From: JBJKRW01 sp046704445
GTDB taxonomy: Bacteria; Patescibacteriota; Microgenomatia; UBA1406; GWC2-37-13
Assembly (NCBI GenBank): GCA_046704445.1
Contig: JBJKRW010000018.1
Span: 1 to 7,017 of the forward strand
Length of the DNA: 7,017 nt
Reading direction: 5' to 3'
Numbering within the stretch: the stretch's first letter is position 1; each line of letters starts with the position of its first letter. A program made the position numbers and the translations under genes. The notes beneath the pieces are model-generated. The model saw only the letters and a list, made by a program, of their open reading frames with translations. It made no database searches and was not told the DNA's origin. Positions 1 through 5,360 of the stretch are shown here, piece after piece.

Positions 1-803
1 TTTTTGTTTTCTCTCTGAGTCAATTCAATTATTCTAAACGATTCGGAGGCGATTTTAACCTGTTGGTCCGGATAGGTTTCGAGAATTTTCATATTGTTTT
101 CATCGTTTTGCTTATTCCATGCGTCCAAAAGTATCTGTTGCGAGTTTGTGGTGTCAAAAAGATTTGTGTTTTCCTGATCCAGGGACAGCAGATATGAAAC
201 GTGAGTTTTTTCCTTGTCAAATTGCACGATTGCCTGTTTGTAATCCGGTGAAAAAAAGAACTGTGCGGTTTCAAGATTGATGTCAGCCGGCAGATTTTTT
301 TTCAGGAGAATAAGTTTCATCGGCGAAAAAAACGAGACAGGTTGTTTTGATGCGTCAAATAAGTATATTCCGTCCGTTGTGGGATCGTTATTGTCCCTCA
401 CGAGAAGAATTTTGTCCGTCTGATCCAGGGCAACGGCTTTTACTACCCCAAGATTGGTCATGGGAGATAATGAAGGGTTAAGGGGAAAGAGGAGTACGTC
501 TAGCGTCAGAACGAGCTCTCCTTTGAGGTTTACGTCTTTTGTCCAGGCGGTATAGCCTTCCTTTTTGATTTCTATGTGGTAATTGCCCGGAGGCAATGTG
601 ACGTTCATATCGGTAACCCCCTTTAATTGTCCGTTGATGAAGATTTTGGAAGCCTTTGGAGCGGCGCTTATTGAGATGATTCCTGTTGGCGCGAGAGCGC
701 GTTTTTCTATATCGATCCGATATCCGCGGGCATACGCAATCACCAGGCCGAGTATGCCGAAAAAAAGAATGACAACAATGATCCGTACGACGATTTTTTT
801 CAT
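1..803 (-). CDS. PEGA-domain membrane-anchored protein (C-terminus off left edge)
   Basis: Reading the minus strand from the ATG at 803-801 gives 267 uninterrupted codons that run off the left edge, so the gene is partial. The N-terminus (MKKIVVRI, then a hydrophobic stretch to about residue 24) looks like an uncleaved signal anchor, which would place the rest outside the membrane. Residues about 41-105 match a PEGA domain: PTGIISIS, then FINGQLKG, LPPGNYHIEIKKEGY and a closing beta strand. PEGA domains are surface-protein modules named for their Pro-Glu-Gly-Ala motif. After a Pro-rich linker (FPLNPSLSP), segments such as KILLVRD, GIYLFD and FFFSPDYKQAIVQF look like blades of a WD40/TolB-type propeller, which is an inference. 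It is divergent from mreB across a 124-bp spacer. No Shine-Dalgarno sequence is visible. The exact substrate or partner is unknown. Confidence 0.85.
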   Translation of the reverse strand, partial: MKKIVVRIIVVILFFGILGLVIAYARGYRIDIEKRALAPTGIISISAAPKASKIFINGQLKGVTDMNVTLPPGNYHIEIKKEGYTAWTKDVNLKGELVLTLDVLLFPLNPSLSPMTNLGVVKAVALDQTDKILLVRDNNDPTTDGIYLFDASKQPVSFFSPMKLILLKKNLPADINLETAQFFFSPDYKQAIVQFDKEKTHVSYLLSLDQENTNLFDTTNSQQILLDAWNKQNDENNMKILETYPDQQVKIASESFRIIELTQRENK

Positions 804-855
804 ATAGAGTTACGCAGAAAACGAATACAAACAGAAAACACTTTTTGCGTAAAGT

Positions 856-861
856 ATTATA
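856..861 (-). promoter_or_regulatory. Candidate -10 box for the PEGA gene
   Basis: On the minus strand the sequence reads TATAAT, 52 bp before the PEGA start codon, inside the divergent spacer 804-927. The -35 region at the usual distance is poor (TGAATA), so only the -10 is convincing. The same spacer must also drive mreB. A TATATT at 877-882 on the plus strand is the only weak candidate for that. Confidence 0.4.
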
Positions 862-911
862 CAATAAATATCGTTATATATTCATCACCTTGACTTCAGG
901 ATTCTGTGTGC

Positions 912-917
912 GAGGTG
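912..917 (+). promoter_or_regulatory. Ribosome binding site of mreB
   Basis: GAGGTG lies 10 nt before the ATG at 928. It supports that start, which also yields the canonical MreB N-terminus. Confidence 0.55.
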
Positions 918-927
918 CAAAACATCC

Positions 928-1959
928 ATGCTGTTTAGGAAAAAAGTCGGCATTGATTTGGGAACAGCAAATACTCTTGTTTACGTTGCAGGACAGGGAA
1001 TAGTGCTCAATGAACCGACCGTCGTTGCATATTCTCTGGAAGACAAAAGAATTCTTGCCGTCGGCGACGACGCAAAGGAAATGCTCGGAAGAACGCCCGG
1101 ATCGATTGTTGCCTCAAGACCCATGAAAGAGGGCGTCATTGCAGATTATACGACTACTTCGGCAATGATTACGTATTTTCTGAAAAAAGCACTGAAAGGT
1201 TCGGTACTGTGGCCCGAGCTGATGATCTCGATTCCGGGAGGTGCGAGCCAGGTAGAAAAACGTGCGGTGGTGGCAGCGTGTAAACAAGCGGGAGCGTCAG
1301 ACGTTTATTTGATCGAAGAGCCTCTTGCAGCCGCCATAGGCGCAAAAATTCCCATATCGCAGGCGTCAGGTCATATGATTGTCAACTGCGGTGGGGGTAC
1401 AAGCGAAATTGCCATTATTTCCCTCGGCCAGCTGGTGGTGTACAAAACGGTCCGTGTGGCAGGGACAAAACTTGACGAGGCAATTATGCATCATATGAGA
1501 AAAAAACATAACCTTATCATAGGGGAGAGAACCGCGGAAGAAATCAAGATGAAAATAGGCAGTGCATTTATTGAAGAATCAAAAGACCATACGGACGCCA
1601 ATCAGCCGCAGAAAGAACAAGTCATGGAAGTAAAAGGGCGGGATTTCCAGACAGGTCTACCAAAAATATTTGAAGTAGGGGAGAAAAGCATCAACGAGGC
1701 AATCCAAAAACCCCTAAAACAGATTCTCGAAGGAATCAAAGAGGTACTTTCGCAGACTCCTCCCGAGCTTGCCGCGGACATCGTGGATAAAGGAATTGTG
1801 CTTTCGGGCGGAACGTCGCTTCTGCACAACCTGGACAGGTATATTACCTATTTTGTCGGAGTGGCTTCGTTTGTCGTGGAGGAGCCGCTGTTTTGTGTGA
1901 TTCGGGGCGTCGGAATGGCCATAGAGAATCTTGATAGTTTTAAAGAAGCAATCCGTTAA
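928..1959 (+). CDS. mreB: Rod-shape-determining actin homologue MreB
   Basis: MreB polymerises with ATP on the inner face of the membrane and guides elongation-specific wall synthesis. At 343 aa the protein has the usual family length. Visible motifs in order: phosphate-1 loop GIDLGTANTLVYV (residues 8-20), NEPTVVA (28-34), LGRTPG with ADY downstream, the catalytic-glutamate segment YLIEEPLAAAIGA (127-139), phosphate-2 loop NCGGGTSE (153-160), IGERTAEEIK (198-207), GRDFQTGLPK (237-246), TPPELAADIVDKGIVLSGG (277-295) and a C-terminal GVGMAIENLD. Two oddities are seen. The phosphate-2 aspartate of the usual DIGGGTTE is Asn153. The loop 213-232 before MEVKGRD is somewhat long and polar. The N-terminal LFRK could aid membrane contact, which is an inference. 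No mreC, mreD or rodA follows; mreB is instead flanked by an envelope-protein gene and a glycosyltransferase gene. Confidence 0.95.
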   Translation: MLFRKKVGIDLGTANTLVYVAGQGIVLNEPTVVAYSLEDKRILAVGDDAKEMLGRTPGSIVASRPMKEGVIADYTTTSAMITYFLKKALKGSVLWPELMISIPGGASQVEKRAVVAACKQAGASDVYLIEEPLAAAIGAKIPISQASGHMIVNCGGGTSEIAIISLGQLVVYKTVRVAGTKLDEAIMHHMRKKHNLIIGERTAEEIKMKIGSAFIEESKDHTDANQPQKEQVMEVKGRDFQTGLPKIFEVGEKSINEAIQKPLKQILEGIKEVLSQTPPELAADIVDKGIVLSGGTSLLHNLDRYITYFVGVASFVVEEPLFCVIRGVGMAIENLDSFKEAIR

Positions 1960-1978
1960 GCTGAAAATCGTTTTTAGC
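1960..1978 (+). terminator. Weak hairpin after mreB, possible terminator
   Basis: GCTGAAAA (1960-1967) pairs with TTTTTAGC (1971-1978) around a TCG loop, with one G-T pair. The stem starts right after the stop codon. It is AT-rich and the only nearby T-run (from about 2000) is well downstream, so terminator function is uncertain. Confidence 0.25.
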
Positions 1979-2043
1979 CTATTCATATAGGGAAAATGGT
2001 ATTTTTTACTCAAAGCATTATCCTATAAGACGCTTTTATAAAT

Positions 2044-2064
2044 ATTTATTATTTATTATTTATT
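2044..2064 (+). repeat. Three tandem ATTTATT heptamers
   Basis: Three exact copies of the 7-mer ATTTATT followed by a partial fourth, within the AT-rich spacer 1960-2240. This may be simple-sequence drift or an UP-like or bendable tract. No gene is visible in this 281-bp spacer. Confidence 0.6.
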
Positions 2065-2094
2065 ATTTTCAAAATTAACTTAAAATTTTAATGT

Positions 2095-2140
2095 AAATAT
2101 AGTAAAATTTATAAGACATGTCCAGGAATTTACTATATTT
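2095..2140. repeat. 12-bp perfect inverted repeat upstream of the glycosyltransferase promoter
   Basis: AAATATAGTAAA (2095-2106) and TTTACTATATTT (2129-2140) are perfect reverse complements separated by 22 nt. The loop holds the 8-bp palindrome GACATGTC (2115-2122). The right arm covers the place where the -35 element of the promoter at 2153-2161 would sit. An operator is plausible, and a hairpin is the alternative. Confidence 0.55.
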
Positions 2141-2152
2141 TTGAATCTAATT

Positions 2153-2161
2153 TGTTATAAT
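2153..2161 (+). promoter_or_regulatory. Extended -10 promoter for the glycosyltransferase gene
   Basis: TGTTATAAT fits the extended -10 pattern TGn-TATAAT. No good -35 is present at 17 bp (CTATAT), which extended -10 promoters tolerate. Transcription from here would give a leader of roughly 70 nt before the ATG at 2241. Confidence 0.5.
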
Positions 2162-2182
2162 AATGCAATAATATGTTCAATT

Positions 2183-2194
2183 ATTGTATACAAT
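2183..2194. promoter_or_regulatory. 12-bp palindrome resembling a GntR-type operator
   Basis: ATTGTATACAAT is a perfect palindrome about 20 bp past the extended -10, within the predicted leader. Its core TTGTATACAA equals the core of the Bacillus subtilis GntR operator as I recall it. Regulator identity is not implied, and the AT-rich setting raises the chance of coincidence. Confidence 0.35.
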
Positions 2195-2240
2195 TTTCAG
2201 TAAAATACAGAATATATATTTTTAAAAATAAACCTATAAC

Positions 2241-2999
2241 ATGAAGCATTTTATTACAAAAAAATTATTGCTGGGAATTCCGATAAAATATCAATCAAAG
2301 AAGATCATCCTAGAGGAAATTAAAAAGTTCCTGATATCGCCCAAAGGTCTATGCCATATCGTTTCGCTTAACCCGGAGAATCTTGTAGTTGCGCACAAGG
2401 ACAGGTTTTTTAAAAAGAGTATATTGATGGCCCGAATCTCAATTGTTGACGGAGTGGGGGTTGATATGGCGGCCCGGGTATCGGGTATACCTGTAGCAGA
2501 AAGAATAACCGGAGTTGACCTTATGAGCGATCTGATGGATTTGGCCGAAAAGATGCGCTTAAGAGTGCTGCTAATCGGCGGAAAACATAAAGTAGCACTC
2601 AAACTCGTAGATTGCTACTCAAAGTATTATACTCACGCCAAATTTTTTGGCCTCGAAGGATTTAATAATATTCGGAATCCCCAAAAATCCGAACAGGACA
2701 AAATAAATTCAATAGTGCGTTCCTACAAGCCCCATATGATATTTGTCGCTTTTGGTTCTCCATGGCAGGAAAAATGGATAGAGCGTCATGATGATATATT
2801 CGATAAAACGGTTTGTATGGGGGTAGGGCAGGGATTTGACGTTGCGGCGGGAAAAGTACACCGTGCTCCCGGATGGGTAAGAAGTATAGGATTTGAGTGG
2901 TTTTACCGTTTATTGACCCAGCCGTGGAGATGGAAACGTCAATTAAGGCTGATTGAATTCGTGAGATTGCTCCTGAAAGAAAAATTGAAGACGATGTAA
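2241..2999 (+). CDS. WecG/TagA/CpsF-family glycosyltransferase (GT26)
   Basis: This 252-aa protein has the full GT26 signature. Members transfer N-acetylmannosamine or its uronic acid from a UDP-sugar to an undecaprenyl-linked GlcNAc, in teichoic-acid linkage or enterobacterial common antigen synthesis. Visible blocks: SLNPENLVVAHKD (42-54), VDGVGVDMAARVSG (69-82), ERITGVDL (87-94), LLIGG (110-114), FVAFGSPWQEKWI (168-180), GVGQGFDVAAGKVHRAPGW (194-212) and FEWFYRLLTQPWRWKRQ (218-234). Asp70 corresponds to the proposed catalytic base of TagA. The basic, amphipathic C-terminus (231-252) resembles the appendage that docks family members to the membrane. The exact donor and acceptor cannot be told from sequence. 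The ATG at 2241 has no clear Shine-Dalgarno, but upstream sequence is non-coding. It follows mreB across a regulated-looking spacer. Confidence 0.92.
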   Translation: MKHFITKKLLLGIPIKYQSKKIILEEIKKFLISPKGLCHIVSLNPENLVVAHKDRFFKKSILMARISIVDGVGVDMAARVSGIPVAERITGVDLMSDLMDLAEKMRLRVLLIGGKHKVALKLVDCYSKYYTHAKFFGLEGFNNIRNPQKSEQDKINSIVRSYKPHMIFVAFGSPWQEKWIERHDDIFDKTVCMGVGQGFDVAAGKVHRAPGWVRSIGFEWFYRLLTQPWRWKRQLRLIEFVRLLLKEKLKTM

Positions 3000-3085
3000 A
3001 TTTGCTATTTTTACGCCTTCTCCTTCATTTCGATTCCGGCAGATTATTATTTGTGTGTTCTATTCAAAGCATAGAGTGTTACAAT

Positions 3086-3091
3086 AGGAAG
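3086..3091 (+). promoter_or_regulatory. Ribosome binding site of the nucleotidyltransferase-fold gene
   Basis: AGGAAG ends 7 nt before the ATG at 3099 and supports that start. A TACAAT at 3080-3085 overlaps it and could be a -10 for a very short leader, with no good -35. Confidence 0.5.
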
Positions 3092-3098
3092 AAGATAT

Positions 3099-4094
3099 AT
3101 GACGACCTTGAATATCATCAAAAAGAAAAAGGGGGTCAACAACCATTCCGTGAAGCAGGCAATAACGAAAGTACTCCGGTATTTTTATTTTTTCAAATAT
3201 CCTCCGAATTTTGAGGAGATCTACACCTTTTTGGAAAAAAAGTGTTCTAAACGGCGTTTTACGGAGATTTTACAAAACATGCAGGAAAATAAAATAATAA
3301 ATGCAAAAAAAAGCGCAGAATTTGCCGTAAATTTTAAAGAAAAGCGTCAGAACAACCAGACCAGATATACCCTAGGGGAGTATAGTAATCCTTCTTTACG
3401 GAGCGTTCAGAGTGGAAATCTCTTCAGAAATTACAATAATAAGGTAAAGTTTTCCATCAGGAAACTACGGATGTTCAGACTCCGTTTATACCTTCAACCG
3501 CTTTCGTTAATACCTCAAATCAGGTTGGTGGGGGTATCGGGTACGGTTTCGATGATGAATGCCGAAAAAAAAGACGATATTGATTTATGTATCATTTCGG
3601 CCTCAAGGCGTTTATGGACTGCCAGGGCAATCTGTTTATTGCTTGCGCAAATGCTAGGATTAAGGCGTTTGTCGGGTGATAAACAGGCAAAGGACAAAGT
3701 CTGTCTGAATCTTTTTTTTGACGGCTCAGACCTGAAAATACCGAAAATCAAGCATAATGGCTATGTAGGCCACGAGCTTCTGCAGATGAAGCCGTTGATC
3801 AATAAACAGCATACGTATGAAAGGCTTCTTGCGGCAAATCCATGGGTTTTCAAAATATATCCGAATGCCAAAGTGCCGAATGGAAAAGATTACAGAATGA
3901 GGAAAATAAAGCGTAGACAGGACAGTGTCCATTTTCCGTTCTCAATTCTTGATTCAATTTCGGATTTATTTGAAACAGGCTTAAAAAAACTAGAACTTAT
4001 TAGTATCAAAAAGCATCAAACTACGGAAATAGTAACTCATACGCAGCTTTGGTTCTTTCCCCAGGATTTTGAAAAAAAGATACCCGAACTTTAA
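3099..4094 (+). CDS. Winged-helix plus nucleotidyltransferase-fold protein
   Basis: The 331-aa product has two visible parts. Residues about 18-95 look like a winged-helix module: a run of helices (ITKVLRYFYFFKYPPNFEEI, then a KRRFTEILQNM helix) ending in a short beta hairpin with TRYTL. Residues about 140-215 carry a nucleotidyltransferase pattern: GVSG (145-148), then DDIDL with Asp160 and Asp162 as the metal-binding DxD pair. Asp208 in the CLNLFFD strand is a possible third carboxylate. Downstream come the conserved-looking GHELLQMKPL (224-233) and LLAANPWV (243-250), and a helical tail. I recall similar unnamed proteins in Microgenomates-type genomes. Whether it modifies a nucleic acid, a protein or a small molecule is unknown. 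It starts 99 bp after the glycosyltransferase gene and ends 43 bp before the next, so it probably shares an operon with the latter. Confidence 0.8.
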   Translation: MTTLNIIKKKKGVNNHSVKQAITKVLRYFYFFKYPPNFEEIYTFLEKKCSKRRFTEILQNMQENKIINAKKSAEFAVNFKEKRQNNQTRYTLGEYSNPSLRSVQSGNLFRNYNNKVKFSIRKLRMFRLRLYLQPLSLIPQIRLVGVSGTVSMMNAEKKDDIDLCIISASRRLWTARAICLLLAQMLGLRRLSGDKQAKDKVCLNLFFDGSDLKIPKIKHNGYVGHELLQMKPLINKQHTYERLLAANPWVFKIYPNAKVPNGKDYRMRKIKRRQDSVHFPFSILDSISDLFETGLKKLELISIKKHQTTEIVTHTQLWFFPQDFEKKIPEL

Positions 4095-4125
4095 CTGTCG
4101 TTATACCGCTGGAAATTGAATCTGC

Positions 4126-4132
4126 AGGAGGT
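4126..4132 (+). promoter_or_regulatory. Consensus Shine-Dalgarno of the small membrane protein
   Basis: AGGAGGT with a 5-nt gap to the ATG at 4138 is the strongest ribosome binding site I found here and fixes the start. It predicts higher translation than its upstream partner. Confidence 0.75.
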
Positions 4133-4137
4133 ATACA

Positions 4138-4527
4138 ATGAAAGATATGACCGACCCGATTCTTCAAAATACGGATTATCAGACCAAGGTACAGACTTTC
4201 GAGGCAATGGCTGAAATGAGTAAAAAAGAGCAGGAAGCGAAGAATGCCGAACATTACTTCAAGGCGTATCTCTGGAGTTTTCTGTTGCCGCCTATCGGCA
4301 TATATTATTTCGTGAAATACGTTTTTTTTCAGAACAACGGAAGTGAAGATGTAAAAGCGGGGACGATTTCGCTCGTCATCACTCTTGTGACGCTCATCGC
4401 AAGCATAGTATCTTTATCCGTACTTTTACACCAGACTGCTTCTGTACTGCCGAAAAGTGACAGTAAGATCCTGCAGGAGCTTATTACACCCGAAAACCAA
4501 AAAACGTTGCAGCAATTGTATAAATAG
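4138..4527 (+). CDS. Small two-helix membrane protein, unknown function
   Basis: I do not recognise a family. The 129-aa protein begins with a polar, Glu/Lys/Gln-rich segment (1-40) likely to be helical. Two hydrophobic helices follow: YLWSFLLPPIGIYYFVKYVFF (about 44-64, with a central Pro-Pro-Ile-Gly kink) and GTISLVITLVTLIASIVSLSVLL (about 75-97). Between them is a short acidic loop (NNGSED), and a polar tail (98-129) ends in LQQLYK. There is no signal-peptide cleavage pattern. A hairpin topology with both termini on the same side is the simplest model. It lies 43 bp downstream of the nucleotidyltransferase-fold gene on the same strand with a strong ribosome binding site, which suggests an operon and perhaps a membrane partner for that enzyme. 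That pairing is inference only. Confidence 0.75.
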   Translation: MKDMTDPILQNTDYQTKVQTFEAMAEMSKKEQEAKNAEHYFKAYLWSFLLPPIGIYYFVKYVFFQNNGSEDVKAGTISLVITLVTLIASIVSLSVLLHQTASVLPKSDSKILQELITPENQKTLQQLYK

Positions 4528-4584
4528 TAAATAAATTTACAATACAAGTCTGTTATTACGAATATATGTGAGGGATGGGCGGGA

Positions 4585-4956
4585 TTATTTTGGATACAGG
4601 TGATCTTCTTTTGTCCATCCGGGATGGGCTGTAGTGATAATCCACGTTTCGTCTCCTTCGGCAAAATGGATATTGCCCGGCTTAATTACGGTTGATTCTC
4701 CCGCATGTAATGTGAATACCTTTTTACCGATATGAAGGACCAATGTTCCCTTGAGGACTTTGTAATCCTCGGTAATATGTTGATGATAGTGAGGTTTTGA
4801 TCTGTCTATTACCGCAACCGCGGTGCTGTAATCCCGATGAGCGGAAGTCGGTTCGATTTCACAGACGATTTCCCGTACGTTTTCCGGAGTGTTGAGAAGG
4901 ATGAATTTGCCGGGATATTTATCCTTGAGTTCCTTGATGATTTTGGCGACGTTCAT
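4585..4956 (-). CDS. Small single-domain cupin protein
   Basis: The 123-aa product is one cupin beta-barrel. Motif 1 is exact: His56-x-His58, four residues, Glu63, six residues, Gly70. Motif 2 appears as GESTVIKPGNIH, with His97 as the fourth likely metal ligand. All four ligands are present, so a metal-binding barrel is expected. Small cupins of this kind include sugar-epimerase-like, dioxygenase-like and purely sensory proteins, and sequence alone does not choose. The ending HPGWTKEDHLYP may cap the barrel. I chose the ATG at 4956 because the product then starts cleanly as MNVAKIIKELKDK. An in-frame TTG at 4992 would add 12 residues with no ribosome binding site and a -10-like TATAAC inside them. 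It converges on the small membrane-protein gene, leaving 57 bp with no clear terminator. Confidence 0.85.
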   Translation of the reverse strand: MNVAKIIKELKDKYPGKFILLNTPENVREIVCEIEPTSAHRDYSTAVAVIDRSKPHYHQHITEDYKVLKGTLVLHIGKKVFTLHAGESTVIKPGNIHFAEGDETWIITTAHPGWTKEDHLYPK

Positions 4957-5099
4957 ACTCAATATACTATCGCGAATGTTATAATAAATCAAGAAAAAAC
5001 AGACGGGAGGGGTAAAACTGTAAAAGTGGACATAAAACAGTTCAATCCCGGTAAAATCGAGCGCAAAGATAATAGTTGATAATACGGTAGCGGAAATTC

Positions 5100-5120
5100 A
5101 ATCCCGATCAGATCGGGATT
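5100..5120. repeat. Near-perfect palindrome AATCCCGATC-A-GATCGGGATT
   Basis: Two 10-bp arms around a single A. Its bases 5102-5120 equal the tRNA-Leu variable arm (5317-5335) except for the three central bases. It sits immediately before the first 64-bp repeat, overlapping it by two bases. The interval 4993-5272 otherwise contains no gene, only these hairpins and repeats and presumably the cupin promoter. Confidence 0.7.
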
Positions 5121-5182
5121 AATCCCGCCAAAGGCGGGAGCAGACGAAGGCGGTAAAAATTGTAAGGGCGGGTGGCGGAATG
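5119..5182 (+). repeat. 64-bp direct repeat, copy 1, ending in an orphan tRNA-Leu 5' fragment
   Basis: This copy is identical over 64 bp to 5226-5289, at an offset of 107 bp. It contains the hairpin CCCGCC-AAA-GGCGGG (5124-5138). Its last 17 nt (5166-5182) equal the first 17 nt of tRNA-Leu, but no tRNA follows: the sequence turns into the hairpin at 5186-5227. Confidence 0.85.
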
Positions 5183-5185
5183 TTC

Positions 5186-5227
5186 AACTGTCCGTTCGCG
5201 AAGCAAAGCGAGCGATTACGGACAGTT
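5186..5227. repeat. Stem-loop between the two direct repeats
   Basis: AACTGTCCGT (5186-5195) and ACGGACAGTT (5218-5227) form a perfect 10-bp stem. Inside, TCGC (5196-5199) can pair with GCGA (5212-5215 or 5208-5211). The form recalls REP-like dispersed palindromes; whether it recurs elsewhere in the genome cannot be seen here. Confidence 0.6.
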
Positions 5228-5289
5228 AATCCCGCCAAAGGCGGGAGCAGACGAAGGCGGTAAAAATTGTAAGGGCGGGTGGCGGAATG
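5226..5289 (+). repeat. 64-bp direct repeat, copy 2, running into tRNA-Leu
   Basis: The second copy, with hairpin CCCGCC-AAA-GGCGGG at 5231-5245. It covers the 47 bp before tRNA-Leu and the first 17 nt of the tRNA itself, so any tRNA promoter in this stretch is duplicated in copy 1. Confidence 0.85.
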
Positions 5290-5360
5290 GCAGACGCGCT
5301 AGCTTCAGGAGCTAGTTCCCGATTGTATCGGGATTGAGGGTTCAACTCCCTCCTCGCCCA
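5273..5360 (+). tRNA. tRNA-Leu (anticodon CAG)
   Basis: A complete cloverleaf can be folded by eye. The acceptor stem GGGCGGG (5273-5279) pairs with CTCGCCC (5353-5359) through one G-U. The D arm has GCG/CGC. The anticodon stem is CTAGC/GCTAG with loop TTCAGGA and anticodon CAG at 5306-5308, reading CUG. A long type II variable arm (TCCCGAT/ATCGGGA) follows, then the T arm GAGGG-TTCAACT-CCCTC. The discriminator is A5360, as expected for leucine. The next bases are CAT, so CCA is not encoded and must be added enzymatically. Confidence 0.93.

Noticed and set aside
583..807. Plus-strand 74-aa open frame
   Set aside because: Antisense to the PEGA gene, with no recognisable domain or ribosome binding site.
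478..864. Minus-strand 128-aa open frame
   Set aside because: It overlaps the PEGA gene in another frame, its composition (Arg/His/Cys-rich, no domain) is typical of a shadow, and the PEGA frame is clearly the coding one.
3002..3214. 70-aa open frame before the nucleotidyltransferase-fold gene
   Set aside because: It overlaps that gene in a different frame, has no ribosome binding site, and the downstream ATG at 3099 with AGGAAG is better supported.
4957..4992. Longer cupin start at the TTG of 4992
   Set aside because: No ribosome binding site, a rare start codon, and the extra 12 residues overlap a -10-like TATAAC; the ATG at 4956 gives a normal cupin N-terminus.
4837..5079. Plus-strand 80-aa open frame antisense to the cupin gene
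   Set aside because: Its first part is the reverse of the cupin coding sequence and its tail enters repeat-rich non-coding DNA.
5119..5289. Possible CRISPR array from the spaced direct repeats
   Set aside because: Only two copies, the 64-bp unit is too long, it includes tRNA sequence, and there are no cas genes nearby.
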